From: Pseudomonas frederiksbergensis
Lineage (GTDB): Bacteria; Pseudomonadota; Gammaproteobacteria; Pseudomonadales; Pseudomonadaceae
Reading direction: 5' to 3'
Length of the DNA: 64,000 nucleotides
Assembly: GCF_000802155.2 (NCBI RefSeq)
Contig: NZ_JQGJ02000004.1
Coordinates: 372,001-436,000 of the forward strand
Made by a program: the position numbers and the translations under genes
In this document: in pieces, positions 8,577 through 16,993 of the stretch
Layout: each line of letters opens with the position of its first letter
Position numbering within the stretch: the first letter of the stretch is position 1
Notes under the pieces: model-generated
Told to the model about the DNA's origin: nothing
The model's input: only the letters and a program-made list of their open reading frames with translations
Database searches by the model: none

Positions 8577-9263
8577 ATGCAGCGTTTTACCCGTCGTTTC
8601 CTTACCGCCTGTGTATTTTCCGGCGTTCTCGCCAGTGCCGGCGCCTCGGCCGAGACTCATCCCACCATCCGCGCAATGTCCGGGGCGGTGCCGGTCAGCC
8701 AGTTGCCAGCCGGTAAAACCGCGTTACTGGTGATCGATTTCCAGAACGAATACTTCACCGGTAAGATGCCGATCCCCGACGGCCCGGCAGCGTTGGCCAA
8801 CGCTCGGAAGCTGATCGAGTTCGCTGATGAAAACAAGATGCCGGTCTACCATGTCCAGCACATTGCGCCCGCCGGTTCGCCAGTGTTTGCCATCGACGGT
8901 GAAACGGTGAAGTTTCATCCCGACATACAGCCCAGGGCCAAGGATCCGGTGTTGCAGAAAACCACCGTCAGCGTGTTCGGCAGTACCGATCTGGACAAGC
9001 GCCTGAAGGCCGCGGGCATCCAGAATGTGATCGTTTCCGGTCTCATGACGCACGCGTGCGTGGCGGGCGCTGCCCGAGATGCAGCGCCATTGAGCTATAA
9101 CGTACTGGTGGCGGCCGATGCATCAGCCACCCGTGCGATCACCCGGGTCAACGGAGAGTCGATCGACAAGGACGCCTTGCACAAGGCAGCTCTTGCTGAA
9201 ATCGAGGATACGTTCGGCGACGTGATGAACACCGCCGAAATCATCAAGCTACCGGTGCGCTAA
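8577..9263 (+). CDS. Exported isochorismatase-family cysteine hydrolase
   Basis: The 228-residue protein starts with a Sec signal peptide (cleavage near ASA, residue 25). The hydrolase fold follows with the apparent triad D54 (VIDFQNEY), K128 (LQKTTVSVF) and C161 (THACV). Family members hydrolyse isochorismate, nicotinamide or related amides; the periplasmic location argues against a role in siderophore synthesis. ATG 8577 has a good Shine-Dalgarno, and the in-frame extension upstream lacks one. The LysR gene starts 6 bp after its stop. Confidence 0.85.
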   Translation: MQRFTRRFLTACVFSGVLASAGASAETHPTIRAMSGAVPVSQLPAGKTALLVIDFQNEYFTGKMPIPDGPAALANARKLIEFADENKMPVYHVQHIAPAGSPVFAIDGETVKFHPDIQPRAKDPVLQKTTVSVFGSTDLDKRLKAAGIQNVIVSGLMTHACVAGAARDAAPLSYNVLVAADASATRAITRVNGESIDKDALHKAALAEIEDTFGDVMNTAEIIKLPVR

Positions 9264-9269
9264 GCCCCT

Positions 9270-10172
9270 ATGAATCAGATGCTCGCCATGCGCGTGTTTC
9301 GCTGCATCGCTGAAGCCCAAGGTTTTTCAGCCGCGGCCGAGCGGCTCGACACCACGCATTCGTCAGTGTCCCGGCACTTGCAACAGTTGGAGTCCGCGCT
9401 GGGCGTGCGCCTGATTAATCGCAATACCCGCCGAATGAGCCTTACGGCAGCGGGGGAAAGGTACTACGCAGCGTGCGTGGATATTCTTGACCGAGTCGAT
9501 GCCGCGTCCCAAGCCGTCGCCTTGGAACACGAACGTCCCTCCGGGCTGCTTCGGATCAGTGCGCCGTTAGTGGTCGGCACGTTGGAGTTGGGGCATTGGT
9601 TGCCCGCCTTCCAGGCCCGGTATCCGGACATCCAGATTGATTTGTCTTGCTCCGATCCGTTGGTCGATCTGGTGGCCGAGGGGTTCGATGTAGCGCTACG
9701 CATCTGTGGGCCCTTGGCCGACAGCAGCCTGGTCGCCCGGTTGCTCAGTGTTTCGCCGCTGGTACTGGTCGCGGCGCCGGCCTACGTGTTCAAGCGCGGT
9801 TTGCCTCGCAGCGTTGGCGAGCTCAACGACCATCGTTTATTGACCTATGGTTCGGCTGACCAATGGACGCCCGCCAGTGCGGAGGGGGAATCGATCACCC
9901 TGGACTGTCACGGCACGTTTCATACAGACACCATCACTGCCTTGCACGCTTATGCCCTGGCAGGCGGCGGTATTGCTGCGTTCACCTTGGCGACGGTGCA
10001 GGATGACCTGCTGGCGGGGAGGTTGGTGCGGATCCTGCCTGAGCACACCCTTGGGGAACGGCACTACTACGCGCTTTATCCTCACGCCCGACACCTGCCG
10101 GCCAAGGTTCGAGTGTTTGTAGATTACATGGCGCAATACTACGAAGCGGTTTCAGGCGGGCGAGCTCAATGA
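9270..10172 (+). CDS. LysR-family transcriptional regulator
   Basis: The 300-residue protein has an N-terminal winged helix-turn-helix (residues 1-60, FSAAAERLDTTHSSVSRHLQQLE) and a periplasmic-binding-like effector domain. It follows the isochorismatase-like gene after 6 bp on the same strand, so the two are probably co-transcribed. LysR proteins more often sit divergent from their targets, so its regulon is uncertain. Effector unknown. Confidence 0.9.
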   Translation: MNQMLAMRVFRCIAEAQGFSAAAERLDTTHSSVSRHLQQLESALGVRLINRNTRRMSLTAAGERYYAACVDILDRVDAASQAVALEHERPSGLLRISAPLVVGTLELGHWLPAFQARYPDIQIDLSCSDPLVDLVAEGFDVALRICGPLADSSLVARLLSVSPLVLVAAPAYVFKRGLPRSVGELNDHRLLTYGSADQWTPASAEGESITLDCHGTFHTDTITALHAYALAGGGIAAFTLATVQDDLLAGRLVRILPEHTLGERHYYALYPHARHLPAKVRVFVDYMAQYYEAVSGGRAQ

Positions 10173-10227
10173 CGCGCCCTGCAGCGGGTCCCGTCCTTCT
10201 CGCCACAGTGGGCCCGCGCGCCGCAGA

Positions 10228-11145
10228 TCAGTCAGTTTTCATGATATCTGCCGGCCTGCGCGCCGCTGCAATGTCCCGCTTGGGGGACGCGCCGAACAGT
10301 CGGCTGTATTCACGGCTGAACTGCGAGGGGCTTTCATAGCCCACCTGGTAGGCGGCGCTCGCCACGTCCAGGTGCTCGTTGAGCATCAGGCGCTTTGCTT
10401 CGTTCAACCGCAGCCATTTCTGATATTGCAGTGGGCTCATCGCCGTGAGCTGGCGGAAGTGATGATGGAAGGTTGGGGCGCTCATCTGCACGCGCGCCGC
10501 GAGATCGTCCACGCGAACCGGCCCGGTGTAGTTCAGTTTCAACCAGTCGATGGCTTTGGCGATCCGGTAACCCTGGCTGTCGACGGAGGCAATCTGCCTG
10601 AGCCGCCCGGCCTGGTCGCCCATCAACAACCGATAATGGATCTCACGCTGGATCAGGGGCGCCAGCACCGGGATCGCTTCGGGTTCATCGAGCAGGGCCA
10701 GCAGGCGCCCGAACGGCTCGAGAAAATCCTGGGACGCGGTGCCGATTCCCGCACCAATTCCGGCGGGACGCTCGACCCGTGGCGCCACGCAACCTTGGGC
10801 GACCAGATCCGCCACCATGCGCAAATCGAGGCGCATGACCAGGCCCAGGCAGGGCTGTTCCGGGCTGGCCGCCAGCACCTCGGAGTTCGCGGGCATGTCC
10901 AGTGAGGTCATGAGAAAGCGCGTGGTGTCGTACCCGTACGCCTGGCCGCCAATCCACACCTGTTTCACCCCTTGGGCGACGAGGACGATGCTTGGCTCGA
11001 TCATGCAGATCATGGGCGGGGCAGGGGCGTCGCGGCGGAACAGACAAAGGCCTGCCATTGACGTTCCAAAGTCGCCCGGGCCCGGTGTTCGGTGACCGAT
11101 GAGGTTGGCGAGCCTCTGTTGGGCCGATCTGTCTTGGGTGGTCAT
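10228..11145 (-). CDS. AraC-family regulator (AraC_N type)
   Basis: The 305-residue regulator has an N-terminal AraC_N-type sensory domain and a C-terminal double helix-turn-helix (about residues 200-290; VDDLAARVQMSAPTFHHHFRQLT and VASAAYQVGYESPSQFSREYSR). ATG 11145 is preferred over an in-frame site 96 bases upstream because it begins near the conserved domain. It is divergent from the MFS gene at 11386, the usual layout for a regulator and the efflux pump it controls. Confidence 0.88.
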   Translation of the reverse strand: MTTQDRSAQQRLANLIGHRTPGPGDFGTSMAGLCLFRRDAPAPPMICMIEPSIVLVAQGVKQVWIGGQAYGYDTTRFLMTSLDMPANSEVLAASPEQPCLGLVMRLDLRMVADLVAQGCVAPRVERPAGIGAGIGTASQDFLEPFGRLLALLDEPEAIPVLAPLIQREIHYRLLMGDQAGRLRQIASVDSQGYRIAKAIDWLKLNYTGPVRVDDLAARVQMSAPTFHHHFRQLTAMSPLQYQKWLRLNEAKRLMLNEHLDVASAAYQVGYESPSQFSREYSRLFGASPKRDIAAARRPADIMKTD

Positions 11146-11320
11146 GTCGATATCTGTTGGGTTGAGAGCTATCGGCAGAACCTTACCTTGCCAAGCGAAG
11201 CGTTGCCTATGGGCAACAGGCGGGCTCACAGGATCGGGCAAGAACTCCAGCGAAATGTTCTACCGGCCGTCGAAGCCGGTTCGTGAAAATACCCGTGGGA
11301 TTCAGTTCATGGCGTCATCG

Positions 11321-11353
11321 TCGCCATCGCGAGCAAGCGTGCTCCCACAAGGG
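11321..11353. repeat. REP-like element
   Basis: The sequence around GCGAGCAAGCGTGCTCCCAC is an imperfect copy of the Pseudomonas REP palindrome that recurs elsewhere in this window. It lies just before the MFS gene. Confidence 0.6.
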
Positions 11354-11385
11354 TTTCCGAGCCCTCCAGAAGTTTCAGGATTGTT

Positions 11386-12609
11386 ATGACCTCTACCTCA
11401 TCACCAGAACCACAGGGCAAGCCTGCGTGGGGCGCTGTGCTTGCCATGTCGTTGGCAGCCTTCGCGCTCGTTGCGTCGGAATTCATGCCCGTCAGCCTGC
11501 TGACACCGGTGGCTGCCGATCTCCAGATCACTGAAGGACAGGCCGGCCAGGGCATCGCCGTCTCCGGTGCCTTTGCGTTGGTCACCAGTCTGTTCATCGC
11601 ATCGATTGCGGCCCGAATCGAGCGCAAGTGGCTGCTTTCGGCGCTGACGTTGTTGATGATCATCTCCGGAACAGTGGCGGCGCTCGCGCCCTGTTACCTG
11701 GTTTTCATGGTCGGGCGCGCATTGATCGGCGTTGCGATTGGCGGCTTCTGGTCGCTGTCGGCGGCGACGGCCATGCGGTTGGTGCCGGAGGACAAAGTCC
11801 CTCGCGCGCTGGCCATCGTCAACGGCGGCAATGCCTTGGCCACGGTGGTGGCCGCCCCGTTGGGCAGTTTCCTCGGCGCGATAATCGGCTGGCGTGGTGC
11901 GTTTTTCTGCATCGTGCCTGTCGCTGTGCTCGCCCTGGCATGGCTGCTGTTCAGCCTGCCTTCGATGCCCAGCCAGGCAAAGCGGGGCGCGGGCAATCCG
12001 TTCAAGCTGATGACCCGGGCACCGGTTGCCTTGGGCATGTTGGCAGTCAGCACCTTCTTCATGGGCCAGTTCATGTTATTCACTTACCTGCGGCCGTTCC
12101 TGGAGAGCGTGACCCAAGTGGACGTCTCGCTGCTTTCGCTGATGTTGCTGACGATTGGTCTGGCAGGATTGCTTGGCACCTTCCTGATCGGCGCGTTCCT
12201 GAAAAAAGGCCTGTATCCCACTCTTATCGTCATCCCGCTGTTGATGGCGGCGATCGCCCTCGGGTTGGTGGGGTTCGGCAGTTCCGCTCCCGTCACGGCC
12301 CTCCTGCTTGGTCTCTGGGGCGTGGTGGCCACGGCAGCGCCGGTGGGTTGGTGGACCTGGCTGGCCAGGACGTTGCCGGAAAATGCCGAGGCAGGGGGTG
12401 GTTTGATGGTCGCGATCGTTCAATTGGCCATCGCTTCAGGTGCTACGGTGGGCGGCGTTCTGTTTGACGTGAGCGGCTATCGTGCGACCTTTGAAACCAG
12501 CGCGGCGGTGCTGGTTGTGGCCGCTGTCCTGACGGTCCTGACGGCGCGCGCGACGGCCCGGCAATCGGCACAAACGTCGGCCCCCATGTCATATGGCACC
12601 ACGGGTTGA
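11386..12609 (+). CDS. MFS transporter, DHA1 type (NepI/YdhP-like)
   Basis: The 407-residue inner-membrane protein has about twelve hydrophobic segments and a short cytoplasmic N-terminus. MFS signatures are visible: an acidic residue in TM1 (ASEFMPVSLLTP) and the RALIGVAIGGFWS segment in TM4. The closest recognised groups are the drug/purine-ribonucleoside effluxers NepI and YdhP, so it is probably an exporter; the substrate is unknown. The divergent AraC gene is the likely regulator. Confidence 0.85.
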   Translation: MTSTSSPEPQGKPAWGAVLAMSLAAFALVASEFMPVSLLTPVAADLQITEGQAGQGIAVSGAFALVTSLFIASIAARIERKWLLSALTLLMIISGTVAALAPCYLVFMVGRALIGVAIGGFWSLSAATAMRLVPEDKVPRALAIVNGGNALATVVAAPLGSFLGAIIGWRGAFFCIVPVAVLALAWLLFSLPSMPSQAKRGAGNPFKLMTRAPVALGMLAVSTFFMGQFMLFTYLRPFLESVTQVDVSLLSLMLLTIGLAGLLGTFLIGAFLKKGLYPTLIVIPLLMAAIALGLVGFGSSAPVTALLLGLWGVVATAAPVGWWTWLARTLPENAEAGGGLMVAIVQLAIASGATVGGVLFDVSGYRATFETSAAVLVVAAVLTVLTARATARQSAQTSAPMSYGTTG

Positions 12610-12694
12610 GTGAGGAACCGTTGGGCGCCTGCGGTTGGTGGCCTATTGATATCTTGGTAAGCTTCAGGCTGGTTATCCACCGAGTTGGTCAGTT

Positions 12695-12961
12695 GTGTCT
12701 ACCGAAAGAATTCAACCCTTGGAGCAAGCGCTCCTGGCCGTGATTGCTGCAGCGGGAAAAATGGGCATCAGTTGCGACGCGTTATGCGCCCAAGCAGTGG
12801 GTGGGCTGGTGTCTGAACAATACTGGGCCTGGGCGGATGCCCAACACGCAGAGCGGGCCGCCGATGAGATCGACAATGCCCTGGCGATCCTCGTTGGCAA
12901 GCCCGCAGGGACGCCGACCAAACGCGGGCCCGATGCGGCATTTGAAACGGCTGCACTCTAA
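12695..12961 (+). CDS. Hypothetical protein
   Basis: An 88-residue ORF beginning with GTG and poorly supported by a ribosome binding site. The predicted protein is mostly helical and Ala-rich, with a plausible soluble composition (QPLEQALLAVIAAAGKMG near the N-terminus). I recognise no family. An internal ATG (residue 22) is an alternative start. It lies on the opposite strand to the next hypothetical gene. Confidence 0.45.
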   Translation: MSTERIQPLEQALLAVIAAAGKMGISCDALCAQAVGGLVSEQYWAWADAQHAERAADEIDNALAILVGKPAGTPTKRGPDAAFETAAL

Positions 12962-12994
12962 GGCTGGGCGACGCGTTGAATCTCCCGTTTTCGC

Positions 12995-13474
12995 TTAGAG
13001 GCCCAAGCCTTCCTCGATGAGCGACAGGAAAGTGTCTTCATCCAGCGTCACGGGTTCAGGCCTCTGTTGACCGGTTGGGCGCAGATGCCAACGCGACTCG
13101 CCATGTTCGCCCACCGTGCGCAGGATGCAGCGTTCCGATCCCTTCATATGGACTTCGATGCATCCCTCGGCACCGGGGGAGAAACGGGCGATCGGGTCGA
13201 GGGAGATGCGGCGATAATTGCCCTCGATCAACAGTTGGTCGATGGCGTAGTTGTACGTTGAACCGCTGGAATGGCATTCAAAGACATGGGTGGGGTTGCG
13301 CCGGATGACCAGGCCCGCCTCACAAACCGGTGCCAGCCAGCTTTCAACCTGGCGGTACAGCTCGTACACCTGGCCAGGCCAATGTTCGATCGCCAGATCG
13401 GCGCAATTGTCGGTGTCGGCCGGCGTGCGTTGGGCCTGCCTCAGCTTTGCCGCGAGTTCGTCTGCCTTGCTCAT
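12995..13474 (-). CDS. Conserved-type hypothetical protein
   Basis: The 159-residue soluble protein begins with a good ribosome binding site (AGGGA). It has a helical N-terminus (SKADELAAKLRQAQ), a mixed beta core with YNYAIDQLLIEGNYRRISLDP, and ends DEDTFLSLIEEGLGL. There is no signal peptide or membrane segment. The family is not recognised and the neighbours do not suggest a role. Confidence 0.65.
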   Translation of the reverse strand: MSKADELAAKLRQAQRTPADTDNCADLAIEHWPGQVYELYRQVESWLAPVCEAGLVIRRNPTHVFECHSSGSTYNYAIDQLLIEGNYRRISLDPIARFSPGAEGCIEVHMKGSERCILRTVGEHGESRWHLRPTGQQRPEPVTLDEDTFLSLIEEGLGL

Positions 13475-13721
13475 GTCGATTCCCTGTCTTGGTGATGGGT
13501 TGAGCTTAGCTGAAGGGGCTGGGGAGGCTTTTGCGCTGGGTCATGTCCGTTGCAGTGGCGGAGTTGAAACGTCTTCCGAGCGGGAGACAATTGCTCGCAT
13601 GGCGTTCTAAAAATCATAGCTAATGTACGCCATTGGCTTACCGGCGGAGAATGCTATCGGACGTGACGTCTTGCTTCACCCCAGGACGTGTAACGTGATC
13701 CTCCAATGCGGGTCCGGCAGA

Positions 13722-14870
13722 TCAATGTTGGGCCCGAAATGACGGAGCCGTTTGCCCAGAGGCTGCGTCATGTCCTCTGGTCATTCGCTCCGGCATCTCG
13801 GGCAACGAAGCCACATGCACGGCGCGGGACGGCATGGCGAAGCGCACGCCAATCCTGGCGAATTCGTCCATCATCCCCAAGTTGATTGCCTGCTGGATAT
13901 CCATGTAGACGTTGTAGCTGGGGTCCAGCACGATGTAGACCGTTTCGAATTCCAGCGTGCTTTCGCCGAAACTGCGAAAATGCGCGCGGTCGAAGCGGGT
14001 TTTTTCCTGGGCCTTGATGATGTTCTCGACGATGGTAGGCACTTGCCGAAGTTGTTCGGTCGAGCATTCCTGGGGCAGGGCGAATTCGAAGACGATTCGG
14101 CGCTCCTGCAGGCGCTTGTAGTTCTGGATGGTGGTGCTGATCATCCCGGCATTGGCCATGACGATCTGTTCGCCCCCCAGGCTGCGGATGCGTGTGGTCT
14201 TCAGGCCGACATGTTCCACGGTACCGGCCAGCGAACCGACCACGATGAAGTCGCCCACTTCGAAGGGTTTGTCCACGGCAATGGACAGCGAGGCGAACAG
14301 GTCGCCGAGAATGTTCTGCACGGCGAGCGCTACGGCGATGCCGCCGACGCCGAGGCTGGCAATGAACGCCGTGATGTTCACGCCAAGGTTGGAGAGCATC
14401 GCCAGCAATACCACCGCCCACAGGAACACTTTCGCGCCCCATAGGCTCAAGGTGGCCAAGGCGCTTTTCTGATGGATATCGCTGTGGCTGTGGCGCGCAA
14501 AATAATGCATCAGCGCCAGGGCGATCGCTCGGTTTGCCCACAGTCCCACTTGTAGGGCGGCCACCACGAACCACAGGCTGCTGACCCGGCCCAACCAACG
14601 TTCCGGCAGGTCCAGAGCGCCGATGCCGATGAGGATCGAGGCCAGCAACAGCAGGGTGTTGCTGGTGCTGGACAGCACCTCCACCGCGATATGACTGATG
14701 TAGGCGTCGGGCTTCTGTGCCCGGGCCCGTACGTTCTTGAGCAGGAAACCGATGCCGGCCCTGGCGACGATGAAACTCACCGTCATCACGCTGAGTGCCA
14801 GCAACCAGTTGGCGATGGAAATGCCGAGGAGTTGGGTGTCGGTAAAAATTTCGAGGGAGCTTGAATCCAT
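13722..14870 (-). CDS. Small-conductance mechanosensitive channel (MscS family)
   Basis: The 382-residue inner-membrane protein has four to five transmembrane segments, then the MscS pore helix and beta domain: ITAFIASLGVGGIAVALAVQNILGDLFAS followed by the KPFEVGDFIVVG sandwich (motifs abbreviated). It should gate open under membrane tension and release osmolytes. I chose ATG 14870, which has AGGTGA eight bases upstream, over the ATG 21 bases earlier. It is larger than E. coli MscS (286 residues) and closer to the YbdG-like group. Confidence 0.9.
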   Translation of the reverse strand: MDSSSLEIFTDTQLLGISIANWLLALSVMTVSFIVARAGIGFLLKNVRARAQKPDAYISHIAVEVLSSTSNTLLLLASILIGIGALDLPERWLGRVSSLWFVVAALQVGLWANRAIALALMHYFARHSHSDIHQKSALATLSLWGAKVFLWAVVLLAMLSNLGVNITAFIASLGVGGIAVALAVQNILGDLFASLSIAVDKPFEVGDFIVVGSLAGTVEHVGLKTTRIRSLGGEQIVMANAGMISTTIQNYKRLQERRIVFEFALPQECSTEQLRQVPTIVENIIKAQEKTRFDRAHFRSFGESTLEFETVYIVLDPSYNVYMDIQQAINLGMMDEFARIGVRFAMPSRAVHVASLPEMPERMTRGHDAASGQTAPSFRAQH

Positions 14871-15219
14871 GGGTCGGTTCACCTGTGCCATTGCTGTTCA
14901 GGTTGTGCCCTGGCCGATTCGGTGCAAAGGCACGGGCCGGGCCATGAACTTTGTTAGTTCATCCGTGGCTTTGGCCGTTCAACTTTATTGCCGGCCCTGT
15001 GGCAGCGTGTGATGGGTGCAGGGGTCTCCGGCAAACGTCGCGCCAGGTCTGTTTTCAACGTCATATTGGCCAGAAGATGCGAGTGTTTTTGGATCCACTC
15101 AGCCATCCATCGACTTAGTCCTAAAGGCAAATTGCCGCCCCCCAAGCGGTGCGCTAAGCTCCCGATTATTGGGGGCTTTTGAGCGATTCGCTCATGCTTT
15201 GCCCTCCCCAGGATTTCGC
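14871..15219. other. Divergent intergenic region, channel gene and diguanylate cyclase
   Basis: About 350 bases separating two divergent genes, so it should contain both promoters; I could not identify either. A weak inverted repeat (CCCCCAA at 15139-15145 with TTGGGGG at 15169-15175) followed by T4 lies 40 bases before the cyclase start and could be an attenuator or chance. Confidence 0.4.
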
Positions 15220-16791
15220 TTGCCTATCCCCATCCATGATCCGAACCATGCGCCCGGCGGTGCCTTGAAACGCTTGCCGTTGCTCAAGGCCGCGGTGGCG
15301 TTCATTGCAGCCGTATGCCTGTGTCTCTGTGGTTTGCTCTTCCTGCAACTGGAGCAATCGCGTCGCCATGACGTGGAGTCGGCGCGCATCGCCTCGGCCA
15401 ACCTCACCCGCGCCATGGCCCAGCAGGCCCAGGACACGTTCCTGCAAGCCGACCTGGTACTTGCCAGCCTTGCGGACTGGATTCAGGACGATGGGTTCGG
15501 TCCGTCGACGCGTCCACGCTTGCACCAGATCTTTGCCCGACGCGTGCAGTCCCTCGAGCAACTGCACGGCCTGTTCCTGTTCGACAAGAACGGCCACTGG
15601 GTCGTGACGTCTTTCGAACGCCTGCACAGGGGGCCAGGGGTCGCAGACCGCGATTATTTCAAGTTCCACCAGCAGAACGCCTCGTTGATAGCCCACGTTG
15701 GCCCAGCGGTTCCCAGTCGACAGAACGGCGAATGGATCATTCCGGTTTCCCGTCGATTGAATGACCCGAAGGGCAACTTCCAGGGCGTGCTGCTGGCGGG
15801 CATCAAGATGTCCTATTTCGATCAGTTCTTTAAGAGCTTCAATATCGACGACCAGGGCGAAATGGCCTTGGCGTTATCCGACGGTACGTTGCTGGCGCGC
15901 CGGCCTTTCGATGAAGCACAGATCGGTCGTCCGCTTGCCGATGAGTACGTATACGAGCACCAGCACGCCAGCATGGGTGCCGGCGATACGGATCTTCGCC
16001 CATCTTCCGACGGTATCGTCAGGCTACATGGGCACCGGCATTTGCAGGCTTATCCGTTGGTGGTGACCGCCGCGATGTCCGAGCAGGCGATCCTGGCGGG
16101 CTGGTACGACAGGGCTTTCCAGTCCAGCCTTATCGTGGCCCTGGTGGTGTTGGGTGTTTGTCTGTTCGGCTGGGTCTTCGTGCGCCAGGTGCGCAACAGC
16201 GAGCGGATCGAGGCGGATTTGCGCAAGGCCCAGGAAGCATTGGAGCTGATCGCTACCCACGACAGCCTGACCGGCCTGGCGAATAGGCGGTTGTTCGAAC
16301 GCGCCCTGGACATCGAATTCGGTCGAGGCGCCCGCCAGCGCAGCTCCCTGAGCCTGATCATGCTCGACATCGATTTCTTCAAACGCTACAACGATACCTA
16401 CGGGCATGTTGCGGGGGATCACTGCCTGGCGGAGGTGGCCAAGGTGCTCAAGGCCTGCTGCCATCGCAAGGCTGACCTGGCCGTGCGTTACGGCGGGGAG
16501 GAATTCGCCGTCTTGCTGCCCGACACCAACCTGCACGGCGCCATGGCATTGGCCGAGCAGATCCGCCGCAGCGTCATCGACAAGCATATAACCCACTCGG
16601 CTTCGCCCTCCGGCTACCTGACGGTCAGCCTGGGCTGCTATGCCTTCGTGCCCAGCAGCCTGGACAGTACCGAAGTGTTTATCCAGCGCACCGATGCGGC
16701 GCTTTATCAGGCCAAGCACAGCGGTCGCAACTGTGTCGCGGCCTTGTCCCGGGAAGGCGCGTTCGATGCGCTGGAACGTTCCGATCGTTGA
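15220..16791 (+). CDS. Membrane diguanylate cyclase with periplasmic sensor
   Basis: The 523-residue protein has TM1 (about 22-43), a large PDC/Cache-like periplasmic sensor (50-290), TM2 (about 300-322) and a GGDEF domain. The active-site motif is GGEEF (about 425-429), preceded by an RxxD inhibitory site (RKAD) at the correct five-residue distance. It should therefore make c-di-GMP with product inhibition. The start is uncertain: TTG 15220 has AGGA seven bases upstream and puts TM1 near the N-terminus; the frame is open a further 68 codons. A second c-di-GMP enzyme follows. Confidence 0.88.
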   Translation: MPIPIHDPNHAPGGALKRLPLLKAAVAFIAAVCLCLCGLLFLQLEQSRRHDVESARIASANLTRAMAQQAQDTFLQADLVLASLADWIQDDGFGPSTRPRLHQIFARRVQSLEQLHGLFLFDKNGHWVVTSFERLHRGPGVADRDYFKFHQQNASLIAHVGPAVPSRQNGEWIIPVSRRLNDPKGNFQGVLLAGIKMSYFDQFFKSFNIDDQGEMALALSDGTLLARRPFDEAQIGRPLADEYVYEHQHASMGAGDTDLRPSSDGIVRLHGHRHLQAYPLVVTAAMSEQAILAGWYDRAFQSSLIVALVVLGVCLFGWVFVRQVRNSERIEADLRKAQEALELIATHDSLTGLANRRLFERALDIEFGRGARQRSSLSLIMLDIDFFKRYNDTYGHVAGDHCLAEVAKVLKACCHRKADLAVRYGGEEFAVLLPDTNLHGAMALAEQIRRSVIDKHITHSASPSGYLTVSLGCYAFVPSSLDSTEVFIQRTDAALYQAKHSGRNCVAALSREGAFDALERSDR

Positions 16792-16993
16792 GATCCGTTG
16801 GAATCATCGGCGACAGCTGACTGTCCATTGCTCATCATGCAGGCGAGGCGTAGGCCCTTTCGTCAAATTTTGTGGGCCCGTCATTTGGCGCGACGGTGGC
16901 TGCTAAGGTTAGGAAAACGCAACGGTCGAATGCACTCGACGCGGTGATGCTTGCACGACGAAGCCCGCGGGCCGAAAGGATAGGAGCAGGTCA